Of a stretch of DNA of 64,000 bases, positions 22,401 to 32,680 are shown one piece after another (position 1 is the stretch's first letter; every line of letters starts with the position of its first letter). The notes under the pieces are model-generated. The model made no database searches, had not been told where the DNA came from, and was given only the letters and a program-made list of their open reading frames with translations. Source of the DNA: Trissonchulus latispiculum (taxonomy: Eukaryota; Nematoda; Enoplea; Enoplida; Ironidae). The DNA lies in NCBI GenBank assembly GCA_030248195.1, contig JASAND010024141.1:1-64000 (forward strand), read 5' to 3'. A program made the translations under genes and the position numbers.

Positions 22401-25400
22401 TTTAGATTGAAGGAACACTGGACTGGACCGGACCTAGTCTAGCCTCCTCCCATGTTTGCCCTTTGCTTTGTGTTAAGAATTTATATTTCACGTAACTCTA
22501 GGAAATTGTTATTAAATTGTAGCAAAGATTGATGAGATAGTACGGTATTACCCTAAAAGGAAACATGCTAATGTAATGTGTTGCGGCAGTGCTAGTATTG
22601 GCGTTGGGTGTGTGGTTTAGTTCCCGACTCAACCTGATTACACTAAACGACGTTAATTGTAGTTTTGTTCACATGACGCTCTGAAGCTTAACTAACTAAA
22701 ACTAACTAGTTCGATCCCCACCTCAGGCCCGAATTTTTCGGGTCGGAGGTGCTATAGTGACAATCTTAGTTTCGTTTGTTCTTTCATTTGTCTTGCCCAT
22801 TACGGTTTGAAACGATTGAGGTTTGCTCCCATCAGACTGTGTGGGCTGGCGCGAAAGCGTCTTCTAAAATGTCACTACAGTTTGGGAACGAATTCAAACT
22901 TAAGCTTGGTTCGATTGTGTCTGGGTGGCTCAATCGGTAGAGCGTTGGCCTAGATCGCCAAAGCTTGTGGGTTCGATCCCCACCTCAGGCCCGAATTTTT
23001 CGGGTCGGAGGTGCTGTAGTGACAATCTTAGTTTCGTTTGTTCTTTCATAGGCCTATAGATGACACTGTTACGTCCATACGTAAATATTGGTCTAAGGAC
23101 AATAAGGATATCCTCAAATTTGTCCCCCCATCTTTTCTTCTTGTTCCTATTTTTCCTGTGTTTGTTTACTGTTTTTAACCTTTTTTGTTTTGCTTATTTC
23201 ATTCCAGGGATGTGGAATCGGGATTGTCCAGTCCAGGTGGCGGCACAACAACCAATGGAGTCCTGTTTCGATCCGGACCGGGTGGGGGTGGGATTGGGGG
23301 AGTGCCAGCTCAGAGTCCGCAGCCAAATGGTGGTACTCTACCGGAGGAGGGGGTGGGGGGTGATCCTTCCCAGCCCTCTTCTGGTGGGGCTCCTCCTCGT
23401 TCTAGGAATGCCAGTGCCGGAGGGGTCCTCTCCTCCGCTGGGGGTCATCATAAATCGGCCAGCTATTCCCATCAGGGCCAGGGCCCTCCTGTACCTTCTG
23501 CTCTCATGCCTGGGGGGTCTACGGCTGGCCCGCCTCCGCATTCTGGCACAAATGATCGCCTCTCTGCCTATCTGAATCAGGAATCTGGGTAGGCATGAGG
23601 CTATACTTTGTTTGGGAGACAGTGTGTGAACAGAAATTGAGTATATAGTATGGGCTTGGAGAGGGGGGGGTGTGATTTTCTTGTTGATCTTTGGGTGACA
23701 ATTTTGCGTAATTGCTTTCGTTTTCCCATATTTTGTGAACAAATGTGTCGATGGTTTTCCTACAATCTGCAAAAACATCTTTAAACTGAATTAAGACTGA
23801 TTTTCGGAACTTTGCATTGTCTGAGCCCCCAGTATTTATGATTCCAGGAGTATATATTACTACAATATAAATTCTGTGCTACGGTACCGATCATTTTATC
23901 TGTGTAACAGGGCACTTGGATTTTTGTAGTACCCACGTAGTTATAAGTTGATATCTGTAACTTCCCCTCCGGGGCCCGCCCCTGTATATACTGCAACTAC
24001 AACCCATCGTCTAACTTAGGCCGGAGTAACTTGGTGTTTGTGTCTGGTTGAATTTATTGCTTTCGTTTTTTACAATATTTATTGGTGTTGTTGCTGTTGT
24101 TGTTGTTTTAGGGTTTTAAAGCCGAGTCCCAGTCTGCCTCCCGTGGCTGCACCGGCGGCTCGCTTCGACACTGACACGACGTCTTCCGCTTCCGCCACCA
24201 GTGGTCAGGACGATCTGACCCAGCACACCCCCTCCAGGTCGAGGACTACTCCTGGCGCAGGGGCTGGTGGGGCTGGGGATCGATCCACCACCTCACTCAC
24301 TGTCGGTTCCGGTTATCCCGGTTATCCGGGAACCGGACCCGGAACCGGAACCGGGATGGGACGAGAGGATCCCACGACGACGGCGACAACGGCCCTTCTA
24401 CAGAATCTCAAACTGAGGGAACAGGAGGGAGGTCCTAATCCTCATTCTCCTCCGAGCAGTCAGACGACCTCTTCTACTAGCGGAGGTGGGGGTAGTGGTG
24501 GAGCCGTCCTTCTGGGTGGTGCTGCCGCTGCCGCGTCCGCCTTTCCTCGCAACACTAAGAGTCGACAGACGTTTCATGGGACGTCTGCCCTCAAAGCTCA
24601 GACTGGAAACAATGTAAGTAACGCAATTCCCTTTTCTTCCCTTCCCCTCTCTTCTCTTTCAGCTTTCTTTCCTTTGTGTGTTTCTTGACCACGTTTCAAA
24701 GCTGGTAGCAAAATTTCATAATTCTTCTACAAGAAGAAGAGTAAACCACTGGAGGGCTCCTCTTCTTGGCATTGTGTAACGGTGCTCCGAGAGTCCACAA
24801 TATGCAAATGTTCTCCCGTATGGTGGAGGGAGTAGTCAAAAAGTCTCCGGTTCGGGGGCAAAAGAGATCCCCCGTTTGGGGATAGGGGTCGCTGACACAG
24901 GCTAAGATTGGGTGAATTGAATGGCTGTTGGCGATCCTCTCCCCCAAACGGGGACCCATTTCAGCTCCTTCCCTCCCGCGACCGCCGCCACAAACGGGGA
25001 CCTCTTTTGGCTGCCCCCTCCCCCGCCTCCTCCAAACGAGAGGGGTATACATATTTGTCGACTCCCCCAAACGGGGGTTTGGAGTAAACTAACGTTTTGT
25101 GGTCGGAGCACCATTACGCAATGCCGAGAAGAGGAGCCCTCTAGTGACTTAGTCTTCTTCTATAATATAGGGGAAATAATTATGGACTCTTGCTGATAGT
25201 GAGGTAATATTTATTGCTGTTGAGTCACATTATTGTCAACCTCTTTTGTTCGTCTCTTTCCAAGTTTTTTGGCTTTTTTTCTCTGAACTGGAAATGTTGG
25301 CAACTATTCACGCCACACAAATCCTTGGACACTTTGGCTGCTGTGCTGGTATAGTACCGTTCAGAATTATTTCAGAAACGGTTTTTCTTTCAATTTAATT

Positions 25401-27621
25401 TCAACTCTGAATTTGAATTTGGTTGGCTGTTGGCCCCGCTTCCCCCCTTCCATCGTTTTCTCAGTCAAATATCCCTTGGGGGTGGGGGAGGGGGGCTTAA
25501 GCGTTGATGATTTGCTGTAGAGGATCGAAACTTTTTTGCGGAAAGCTCTAGTTGCACTGTTGGTGTGCCCGTTTTGTTGGTATATACATATAGTTGTATT
25601 TGTGATTGTGATTGTGATTGCGTATTTGTATGTTTTAGGAGGGGGTCCTGAACAGAACGATGCTGGGAGAGATGGACGGGACCAGTCCCAGTGCTCGTCT
25701 TCTCAACCATTCCACTCAGGTCCCCTCCACTCAACAGAACACCCGCGGATTCCTCTCCAAACTCTCCACTAAATTTACCCGACGGTTTGTCAATGCTTTG
25801 TTTGTTTGTTTGTTTGTTTGTTTGTTTGTTTGTTTTCTGACGTAAAGGAACGAAAAAATGCCTAGCCGGCAGTCACTAAGGCAAGAGCCTTGGTCCGAAA
25901 CAGGAGAGAGACCAATGGGCGCGCTCGGCGCTCTGACCCTGAGAGAATAATCTCTGGAGCTCCTGCCCATGAAGGAGGTGAAGAACTGCGAAATTCAGTT
26001 AGGCGTGTGTACCAAAGAGAAGTGCTGTCTTGAGTATTTGAATAGTAGTAGGTAGGTAAGCTGTTGAGCTTGTATGACTGTAATCTACTGTTTGTGTTGT
26101 GTTGTAGGAGTTCCATGGCCCCGCACGACATGGCAGGCTCCGGCTATGGGGGCAGTGCTGGGGGCATGGGTGGGGGTCGTGCTCCCATCTTTCGTCCCCA
26201 GACTGCCACTGGGGCGGGTGGGATCCACTCTCCCTACGAGGGTCATTCTCCTCCTCAGCCCGTCCCCGTCCCTGTCCCCATCCCCCTGGGCGGCGGCGAG
26301 GACCATCCTGTGGGGGGAGAGGACCTGAAGCCGCGTTCGCTTCGCTTCACCTGGTCCATGAAGACGACGTCCAGTCTGGCGCCGGAGGAGATGATGCGAG
26401 AGATCCGAAAGGTCCTGGACGCCAACAACTGTGACTATGAACAGCGGGAGCGATACCTCCTCCTCTGTGTTCACGGCGATCCGAACACGGACTCCCTGGT
26501 ACAGTGGGAAATGGAGGTAAGGCTCTTCTTTCTCTCTCTCTCTCTCTCTCTCTGTCTCCGTCTCTTTCAGTGGATACCTAACCTATGGTAGAGGGCGGGT
26601 TATTTCTCCGTCATAGGACCGTAATTTCGACCGTACATACCCAAATGCTTGTCTCCTTGTGTTTGACGCAGCTCCCAAAACTGACTGACACTTCGTTGCT
26701 TAATACGCGTGAAATGATGAATGGCGAAAGACCTGTGGGGGGTTTGTAAACACTTTCACCTGCGCTATTTTTGTGTGCATTTCTGCTTGGCTAAGGACTG
26801 TGACAGTTGATGCTAAAACTGTAGAGCAATTAGAAGTGGTCTCTTTTTGGAGCGATTGCCTTGTTGATCGAGTATGAACCGGCGACCTTTATTTTTAGTC
26901 AGTTTGATCTGAACTTTTGTTTTGCTAAAAAAGTAGACATCCATGAGTGACCTCTTCCTGCTCCGGGTATTTTTACAGGAGGGGGGTGGCAGGGGTATTA
27001 AAAAGGAGGGGGTCCAACCCGAAATGGGGGGTCCGAGCCTAATTTTTCCTCAGAAAAGGCCAAATTTGGGCAAAAATGGGGGGTCCGAACCTTCCTGGAC
27101 CACCCCCCTGGATGCGCCGGGGGGGGATCGTCCTCCCCCTGAAAATGCTTTCCCCCGTAATCGCCCACCCCGGGATTTTTACTCTCCCCGGGGGTTTTAG
27201 GGGCCCAAATGGCAAATTTTCAAATCGCCGGAACTGTTTTCTTAACAATGGCCATTTTTAGCTTAAATCATGGCTTTAGAGAACTTTTTGCGTTTCTATG
27301 AACAAAATACGCCAAAAAAATACCAATTTTTGGCTCATTTTTGCAAAAGAAATACCCCCGAAAATTTCTCCCCCTCCCCCACCGGGGAAAATCTCTAAAA
27401 AATCCTGCTCCTGCTATTAAGGGTCTTCTCTATATGCTATAATGTATTGTTTAGGTGAGTTTTTATAGTGTACGTATATTTATTTGTTATTTTTTATTGT
27501 ATTCTAGGTTTGCAAACTGCCCCGCTTGAGTCTGAATGGGGTCCGTTTCAAGCGAATCTCCGGGACCTCGATCGGCTTTAAGAATATTGCTTCCAAGATT
27601 GCCCAGGAATTGAACTTGTGA
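16225..27621 (+). CDS. MARK: MARK/Par-1 family kinase gene, 3' part (seven coding exons)
   Basis: Serine/threonine kinase of the AMPK-related MARK/Par-1 family. In animals these phosphorylate microtubule-associated proteins and set cell polarity at the cortex. Exons: 16225-16278, 22067-22340, 23208-23588, 24112-24613, 25639-25784, 26108-26516 and 27508-27621. All junctions have AG/GT signals and the phases agree throughout, giving about 626 codons. The spacer is unusually rich in Gly, Ser, Pro and Gln. [13 protein letters not shown] and [13 protein letters not shown] match the conserved MARK spacer motifs, and the protein ends in a full KA1 domain. No kinase or UBA exon is recognisable between 1 and 16224, so these lie upstream and the Helentron may sit in a large intron. 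The gene symbol is by family only. Confidence 0.9.
16369..16422. repeat. (TA)n microsatellite
   Basis: About 54 bp of uninterrupted alternating A and T directly after the mini-exon, in the MARK intron. Confidence 0.95.
16426..16560. repeat. Fragment related to the 18701-19718 element, with a 58-bp palindrome
   Basis: 'cgggcagatgaataa', a short hairpin 'gggaacttatgtaagttccc' and 'cagacaaatagatgattta' repeat the layout of the ends of the 18701-19718 element. At 16498-16556 'cgggcagatagcga' is mirrored by 'tcgctatctgcccg'. The rest of 16560-18364 holds C-tract and AT-rich sequence but no gene. Confidence 0.6.
18365..18692. mobile_element. Palindromic MITE, 328 bp
   Basis: Left arm 'atgataagagtatgacacta...gctaagggc' is mirrored by 'gcccttagcgaac...tcatagtcttatcat'. 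The outer part of each arm carries inverted 'gtctctgttatcagagc' sequence. Poly(C) and poly(G) runs lie inside each arm. The centre shares 'gctttagaaa', 'catagc' and 'aaatttctttgaag' with the element at 47064-47290. Confidence 0.8.
18701..19718. mobile_element. 1018-bp TIR element with TACC target duplication
   Basis: Terminal inverted repeats of roughly 280 bp start tgttacgggcagatg and end catctgcccgtaaca. They are flanked by tacc at 18697-18700 and 19719-19722. The arms hold three spaced 'gacagat' motifs and a hairpin 'ggacacttctgaaagtgtcc'. The AT-rich core has no coding frame, so this is a non-autonomous DNA transposon. Confidence 0.85.
19798..19946. repeat. Dispersed repeat, copy 2 (SINE-like)
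   Basis: Diverged copy of 15060-15203 in the same orientation: 'ccttccacggatg', 'cactcctggctctacggct', 'gtgtatccgggga', then 'ggggtcacctttcacctt'. No gene seen in 19719-20300. Confidence 0.7.
20304..20649. mobile_element. MITE with TACCGTATTA terminal repeats
   Basis: Starts taccgtattatgccaaac and ends gtttgacctaatacggta. Subterminal 'cgcccatggg' / 'cccatgggcg' boxes sit beside G and C runs. Length is 346 bp, with no coding frame. Confidence 0.8.
20650..22066. other. MARK intron sequence without recognised feature
   Basis: AT-rich intron sequence with short C and G runs (for example near 20695 and 21768). The open frames here are short and have no recognisable domain. The polypyrimidine tract ending at 22066 serves the next exon. 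Confidence 0.5.
22067..22340 (+). CDS. MARK: MARK spacer exon (Pro/Ala/Gln-rich)
   Basis: Acceptor ttgtctggtttag, donor gtaggt, entering in phase 1 and leaving in phase 2. It codes [10 protein letters not shown], then a Pro/Ser-rich stretch, the basic segment [16 protein letters not shown], six Gln residues (caacaacaacaacaacag) and [13 protein letters not shown] low-complexity linker between the kinase/UBA part and KA1 is typical of the family. Confidence 0.85.
22708..22791. repeat. tRNA-SINE tail, truncated copy
   Basis: 'gttcgatccccacctcaggc' followed by 'cgaatttttcgggtcggagg' and 'tttcgtttgttctttcat'. The same segment recurs at 22970-23049. The tRNA-like head is missing here. Confidence 0.8.
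22919..23049 (+). repeat. tRNA-derived SINE with intact cloverleaf head
   Basis: 22919-22990 folds as a cloverleaf: acceptor gtctggg/ctcaggc with wobble pairs, D stem gctc/gagc, anticodon stem ttggc/gccaa with loop ctagatc, and T stem gtggg/cccac with loop ttcgatc. A unique tail follows (hairpin cccgaatttttcggg) and is shared with 22708-22791. The repeated tail and the odd anticodon loop favour a SINE over a working tRNA gene. Confidence 0.75.
23208..23588 (+). CDS. MARK: MARK spacer exon (Gly/Ser/Pro-rich)
   Basis: The acceptor tttcattccag continues CA|G from the previous exon. It codes [17 protein letters not shown], then Gly-, Pro- and Ser-rich sequence ending [11 protein letters not shown]. 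The donor is gtaggc, leaving in phase 2. Predicted disordered, with no catalytic motif. Confidence 0.85.
24112..24613 (+). CDS. MARK: MARK spacer exon with [13 protein letters not shown] motif
   Basis: The acceptor is gttgttgttttag and the donor is gtaagt after AAC AAT. A low-complexity Ser/Thr/Gly stretch includes [17 protein letters not shown], then [10 protein letters not shown] and a Gly/Ala run. Near the end [13 protein letters not shown] matches the conserved MARK spacer segment. That motif helps identify the gene independently of KA1. Confidence 0.9.
24727..25164. mobile_element. Palindromic MITE in MARK intron
   Basis: 'tacaagaagaagag...gagggctcctcttcttggcattg' near 24727-24770 is mirrored by '...gccgagaagaggagccctc...cttcttctata' near 25120-25164. 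The core carries several 'ccccaaacgggg' palindromes. No coding frame. Confidence 0.8.
25639..25784 (+). CDS. MARK: MARK spacer exon ([13 protein letters not shown])
   Basis: The acceptor is tgtatgttttag and the donor is CGACG|gtttgt, running from phase 0 to phase 2. It codes [20 protein letters not shown] and ends [13 protein letters not shown], the conserved basic segment upstream of KA1 in MARK kinases. The downstream intron starts with a TTTG microsatellite. Confidence 0.92.
25797..25834. repeat. (TTTG)n microsatellite
   Basis: About nine tetranucleotide units just inside the intron after the preceding exon. Confidence 0.95.
26108..26516 (+). CDS. MARK: MARK exon with first two-thirds of the KA1 domain
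   Basis: The acceptor is gttgtgttgtag and the donor is gtaagg. A Gly/Pro-rich lead with repeated PVPVPVPIP precedes [16 protein letters not shown], then [20 protein letters not shown] and [20 protein letters not shown]. This is close to the vertebrate MARK KA1 sequence. KA1 binds acidic membrane lipids and contributes to autoinhibition in the family. A (CT)n run follows the donor. Confidence 0.97.
26955..27420. repeat. G-tract element with 'tggatgcgcc' boxes
   Basis: Runs of 'aaaaaggagggggtcc' and 'aatggggggtccgaacc' around a 'ccctggatgcgccgggg' centre, with AT-rich flanks such as 'gccaaaaaaataccaattt'. Similar in style to 1556-1716 and 15487-15995. It lies in the last MARK intron. Confidence 0.55.
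27508..27621 (+). CDS. MARK: MARK last coding exon, end of KA1
   Basis: The acceptor is tgtattctag. It codes [20 protein letters not shown] and [17 protein letters not shown], then TGA at 27619-27621. This completes KA1 in the usual position, at the extreme C-terminus. The protein therefore ends normally. Confidence 0.97.
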   Translation, partial: VCKLPRLSLNGVRFKRISGTSIGFKNIASKIAQELNL

Positions 27622-29652
27622 TATCGTCCCTCCCAGCCTTCCTTCCCAAACCGCCCAGTTTTGTTTGTGATATACGTACCTACTATTTTGAGGACAATCA
27701 TGTATCTATAGTAGTAGCATTGTTGTTGTTGTTGTTGTTCCTAATTTTTTCAGTGAAAGTTTTAGGTCCTTGATTAAGTTGGCCCACTCTAGTTTTGACC
27801 GTTTTTGTGAAAACGTCAAAACGTCATTTTGTAGAACTAATTTAGTCTTTCTGTCCAAACCAAGATTCGCAGATAAAGGTGATTCCGAGGTCCTCCCTCT
27901 CTAGTTATCTTCTTTTCCTTTTCATTTTTTTCAATTTTTTTCTTGGCTTAAAACTGAACACCTTCCTATTTTCCCATTTGAAGTCCCCCTGTATTCATGC
28001 TGTATTTTTATCTGTGATGCTGTATTTCTGTTTCTTGAAGTCAATTTTTACTGGGGGAAGGGCGGGGGGGTTCGCTTGTGAGAAGTTACAATTTGATCAT
28101 TCCAAGAGTTTTGTGAAATCAATGGTGTTGGTTCAAATTTTGCTGCCGTTTTTCAGACTCCTACTAAAGCCATATTTCGTGTTGGTTTGTTTTCGAAGGC
28201 GTTCTGTGCTGTGTAATTAAATCTAGAGAGCTGTTATACCGGGGGGCTGCGTTTTGTGCTACACCTAAATGTCCGTGCTTTATTTTTCTTTGCTTGCTAT
28301 GGCTGTTTCAGGTTTGTGTTAAGTGTTCCCGTCTGTACCCAGTGCCACAGCACGCCTGTACAGCACAGCCTCTACTCGTCGTATCTGTCTTACTTTCATG
28401 CCTGTTCATTTTCAGATTCCGTTCCTAGGAAAATTTGAGGAAATTTTTTTAGATTTGGTACTATGGTTCAAATTCAGGAGTCTATGGAAAATTGCCCCAC
28501 TTTTGCTACGTTTACATTATTTTTATGGCTATATGGCAATCACTGCAACACTGGTGTGTCTACGTATATTACACAGTTAGCACATAATACTTGTATTGTC
28601 GTTTTTCCAAACATGAAGTTCCTATATTAATTGCTTGATCACATGCATTTTGAACAGTGCTTGAAACAGTGTGCATGTTTTTGTATCATGTACGCATATA
28701 GTACTACTGACTGACTGTTTGGTAATACTACATAGTGTTGTGTCCAATTTTTGTTTTTGGTTCGGTTTTTTCATAGAGCAATTTTCAAATTACTGTTTAC
28801 GTTTGCACAATAACCCCACCGAAGCTTTTAAATCGAAGCTTTACCGATTACGCGGCGCGTTTCTCATTAAACTTTGCATTTTAAAAAATTCTAAACTTGT
28901 TTTATAAGCACACAACTATGTTGTAGCTTTCTAGTAACACTTGATGCCAAGTTTTTTGTGTCAGCCAGAAATTCCAAAGTTGGTTCTGCTTTTCATAATT
29001 AATTTGATTTTGATTGAATCTTTTTCTGGTTTATTAATGTGTTTGTTTGTTTGTACATGGTAGAAGGCTTGTGGCGTTGCGGTACTGTTATGCTACTATT
29101 GTTTATGGTATACACACTTTGTTGGTGTGTGTGGCCGCCTTGCTTGAGCCCTATTAATGTTATAAGCCTCTTGTTGCAGACATTTCACCTAACTATCAGA
29201 TTATGTAGATATTTATCCTGTGTACTTTAATCTGTGGTAGACGTCAAGATTTTATGTATATGTTCTCTATATATTACTGTTTTTAGTTTTTATGTGTGGT
29301 ATAAAGAAAGTTCCTTTATTTCATAACCGCTAGGTAGGGTATGTGTGGTGTGTGTTTGGTCGTTTCTTTTATTATTTATCTTTTCATACATACATACAAT
29401 GCTCTTTTCTACACTGTATTATTTGCTTAGTAAAGGTTAAACGCTTCTTACAAAGAAGGGAGTGAGTTGGTTAGGTGAAAATAAATACGTAACTGATCTA
29501 AGAAGAAACTACAGGAATCACTTTTGTAGTTTAATGAATACAAGTGGTAGTGAGTGAGGTATCTACTAAAAACTAAGCCCTATGTTTCCACTGGTTACCT
29601 GGTTTATTCTGAAAGTGAGAAACCGATAATTGAAACTGAGTATATGTATAAG
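27622..29652 (+). other. MARK 3' flank (untranslated region and spacer)
   Basis: No further coding exon seen. The sequence is AT-rich with a (gtt) run near 27720. It contains no clear transposon and no well-placed polyadenylation signal that I would defend. 'aaaataaat' near 29478 is one possible signal. Confidence 0.4.
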
Positions 29653-30170
29653 CAAGAGTACATAATAACTAAGAGTGTGACAAGCGTCACACTCTTAGTT
29701 ATCAAGCAGAAAACATCATCTGCACAATAACGGCCTACCCCCCCCACAACTGAGTACCTGGTGACCCCCCCCACAACTGAGTACCAGGTACACAATTGTG
29801 CACGAGCACTCGCTTGTGACCCCCCCCCACAACTGAGTACCAGGTACACAATTGTGCACGAGCACTCGCTTGTATGTTTACATGTTGAAGCCAAAAAGTG
29901 GCCAGCTGCTGATAGAATGTTTTTGGCTTCAACATGTAAACATACAAGCGAGTGCTCGTGCACAATTGTGTACCTGGTACTCAGTTGTGGGGGGGGTCAC
30001 AAGCGAGTGCTCGTGCACAATTGTGTACCTGGTACTCAGTTGTGGGGGGGGGTCACCAGGTACTCAGTTGGGGGGGGGGGGGGGGGAGGCCGTTATTGTG
30101 CAGATGATGTTTTCTGCTTGATAACTAAGAGTGTGACGTTTGTCACACTCTTAGTTATTATGTACTCTTG
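29653..30170. mobile_element. 518-bp palindromic element with terminal hairpins
   Basis: Ends caagagtacataataac / gttattatgtactcttg. Inside each end, 'ataactaagagtgtga' and 'tcacactcttagttat' form a 16-bp hairpin. Both arms contain 'acaactgagtacc', 'cacaattgtgcacgagcact' and C/G runs; part of each arm is itself duplicated. The arms pair around about 29911. No protein is encoded; open frames here are palindrome artefacts. Confidence 0.9.
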
Positions 30171-31879
30171 GTATAAGGAAGACAATGGTTCAATGATAGA
30201 CTTCTGCCATAGCTGATTTAATTTTGAGCTTCTGTTGCACAGGCCTGTTGCGGTTCCTATTTTTTCCTATTTTTTCGAGACATTCCTATTTATTCCTATT
30301 TTCAGCCGAAATTCCTATTTTTTTGTTTGACCAGAGTAAATTGTCATTGGATCTTGGTTTTTTGTTGAACAGAACACAAAACTTTCTTTAAGTTCTGAAT
30401 GACAACAGTTTTGGAAAAAATTTTGCGCCTTCGGCGCAATTGTGTTTTCCTTGTTTTTAAAACGTCCTCGTCTTAGTTTTGCTTATTGGTCCTCTAACTA
30501 ACACTACCTTTTTTACATACATACGTGTTTGCTGTAGGTTACTAAATTCTTCGTTGAAAGATTAGAAGCTAAATACGACCGTTGCAACAATATTTTTCTG
30601 TTTAAATATTCTTGATTATAAACAAATTTGCACGGATTAAGTTAAGCTCCCAAATTTTTGGTAGTTGGTGGTATAGACCATAGGCAGGCATATATACATT
30701 TTCCGTAATTTGAATATGCAGTGCTCGATTCACATCCACGCTAGCTTTACTCATGTGTTAGTTAACCTTGGGTGTTTGTGTTTTAGTTCCAGCATTTTTA
30801 GTATTTAAATGTTAGATTCCAACCCAAAGATAAGTAGAGATACAAGTAATTGCCGGGGGAGGGTCTAAGGGCGGGGATCTCAACAAAGATTTAGAGATTT
30901 CTCTGAAATTGAGAGCCAGTAGCAATTTTTTCGGAGTGCTTTGACTGATATTTTCCAGTAATTGTCTCTTTTTGTCTGAAAGAGTTCACAGAAGACCAGA
31001 ATTTTTCTCATTTCAGAAATAAAGTATGTTCATTTCACTTTTTTCTGCAGGCCAGAAAACTTATTTTTATATCTTTAAGGTTTAAAACGGGACAGTTGTC
31101 GACAATTTTCCAAATTTTCCTGAAAAAATTAGAAAATTTAAATTTTCTATTTTACCAATTTTTTTCAAAAATTAGCCAACTTACCAGAAAAAACTAGCGA
31201 GTTTTCTCTAAGGCTTCGAAAAAAAACAGAAAAATGTTATCATAGGGGTCGCGGTAGCGACCCCTATAATATGAGTGAAAATGGTCGAATGACCGTGTAA
31301 AACAAGGCTGCGCAGAAGCTGCGCAGATTTTCCGTTAAAAAGTTATGCCAAAAATCGCTTACGAGAGTGCTGTTTTTTTCGGTTTCTCGCTTTTGATGTC
31401 TCATAAGGGGGTTTTGTAGCTTGAATAACTACAGATAGAACAATTTTTGCCTATGAAACCCATATATATTCTTGTAGTACAAATCAAAAATAAGAAAATA
31501 AGCTAGTTTTTATGCCTCCCAGAGCCGGAAAAAATTTTTGGCTGGTGGCCAAAGTCGGCCAAAACGCTAAAATGGCCAAAAAGTATGCTTCAAAGGCGCC
31601 TTAATAAGTCAGATTGGGCTATATATGGGGTAGTACTGACTATATGGTTAAACAGTACACATATCGGGGTCGTTCAAATGCTATATGATGTTCCGTCTCC
31701 GTGCGTAATTTTTCGGTACTGGCCGGCCAAAGTTGGTGAATTTTGGGTTGAACTTTGAACTTAAATTTTTCGCTTATTTTGCTACATGGGTGGCTCAAAT
31801 TTTGCATACAAAGGTTTTTTGGGACGGAGAATCGATTCCCGCTATCAGTTTTGCTGCCCGAGTAGCCCAAGTTGCTGGG

Positions 31880-32235
31880 CTGGTTCCACTTGACCGTCTG
31901 AGGGGTCAGTTCGGTAACCGCTTCCTGGAGGTCCATAGTAGGCTTTACTTTGCCTCTCCAAACTTTGTCTATAGGGGTTTTCTGGTGCGCCCAGCTCATT
32001 CCTGGCATCCGTTTTGCCGTCTGACCCACACATCTTGCTGTGCTGGTTCCACTTTGCCGTCTGGAGGGTCCGGTCGGTACCGACTTCCGGGAACATCATA
32101 TAGGACTGTACATAGCCTCTCCAAACTTTGTCTATAGGGGTTTTCTGGTGCGCCCAGCTCATTCCCGGTGTCCATTTTACCGTCTGACCCACCCATCTTG
32201 CTGTGCTGGTTCCACTTTGCCATCTGGAGGGTCAG
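31880..32235. repeat. Tandem duplication, about 165-bp unit
   Basis: 'cctctccaaactttgtctat', 'ttctggtgcgcccagctcatt' and 'ttgctgtgctggttccactt' occur twice, with a partial leading unit near 31875. The open frames on both strands here reflect the repeat. Confidence 0.85.
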
Positions 32236-32261
32236 GTCGGTGGGAGGTCATGGAGTCAAAA

Positions 32262-32525
32262 ATGAACATTTTCAAAAGTGGTCAAATTTGGTATCAAATG
32301 AAAGCGCTAAGCGAGCTGAGCAACTTTTGTCATAGAACTGCATGCTCAAAGTGGCTGTAGAGTGCTGTAGTGGGGTGGGGTTGGGACTTAGGCGATTTTC
32401 GGTCAAAAATGAAATTTTTCAAAAGTGGTCAAATTTGGTACCAAGTGAAAGCCCTAAGCGAGCTGAGCAACTTTTGTCATAGAACTGCATGCTCAAAGTG
32501 GTTGTGGAGTGCTGTGGTTGGCTTG
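32262..32525. repeat. Tandem duplication, about 138-bp unit
   Basis: 'ggtcaaatttggta', 'agcgagctgagcaactttt' and 'gaactgcatgctcaaagtgg' occur near 32280-32360 and again near 32418-32500. The wording is related to the satellite B units ('gagctgaacaactttt'). Confidence 0.85.
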
Positions 32526-32680
32526 TTTGCTACTGTTGAAAGATATCTATACATACCTTCAGGTTTCAGGAGCATACATATATAAAATAATAGAAAACAA
32601 GAACAAAAAGTGCTCCTTCGTCGCATGTAAAATACATATGAGTCTTCGTAGGCAGGTTGTACATAAGCAAAAACTAGCCT

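Noticed and set aside
22919..22990. Functional tRNA gene
   Set aside because: The fold is good, but the tail is repeated nearby and the Ser-type anticodon lacks the long variable arm; a SINE head is more likely.
29604..30216. Several mutually similar open frames on both strands
   Set aside because: They arise from the arms of one palindromic element and have no domain.
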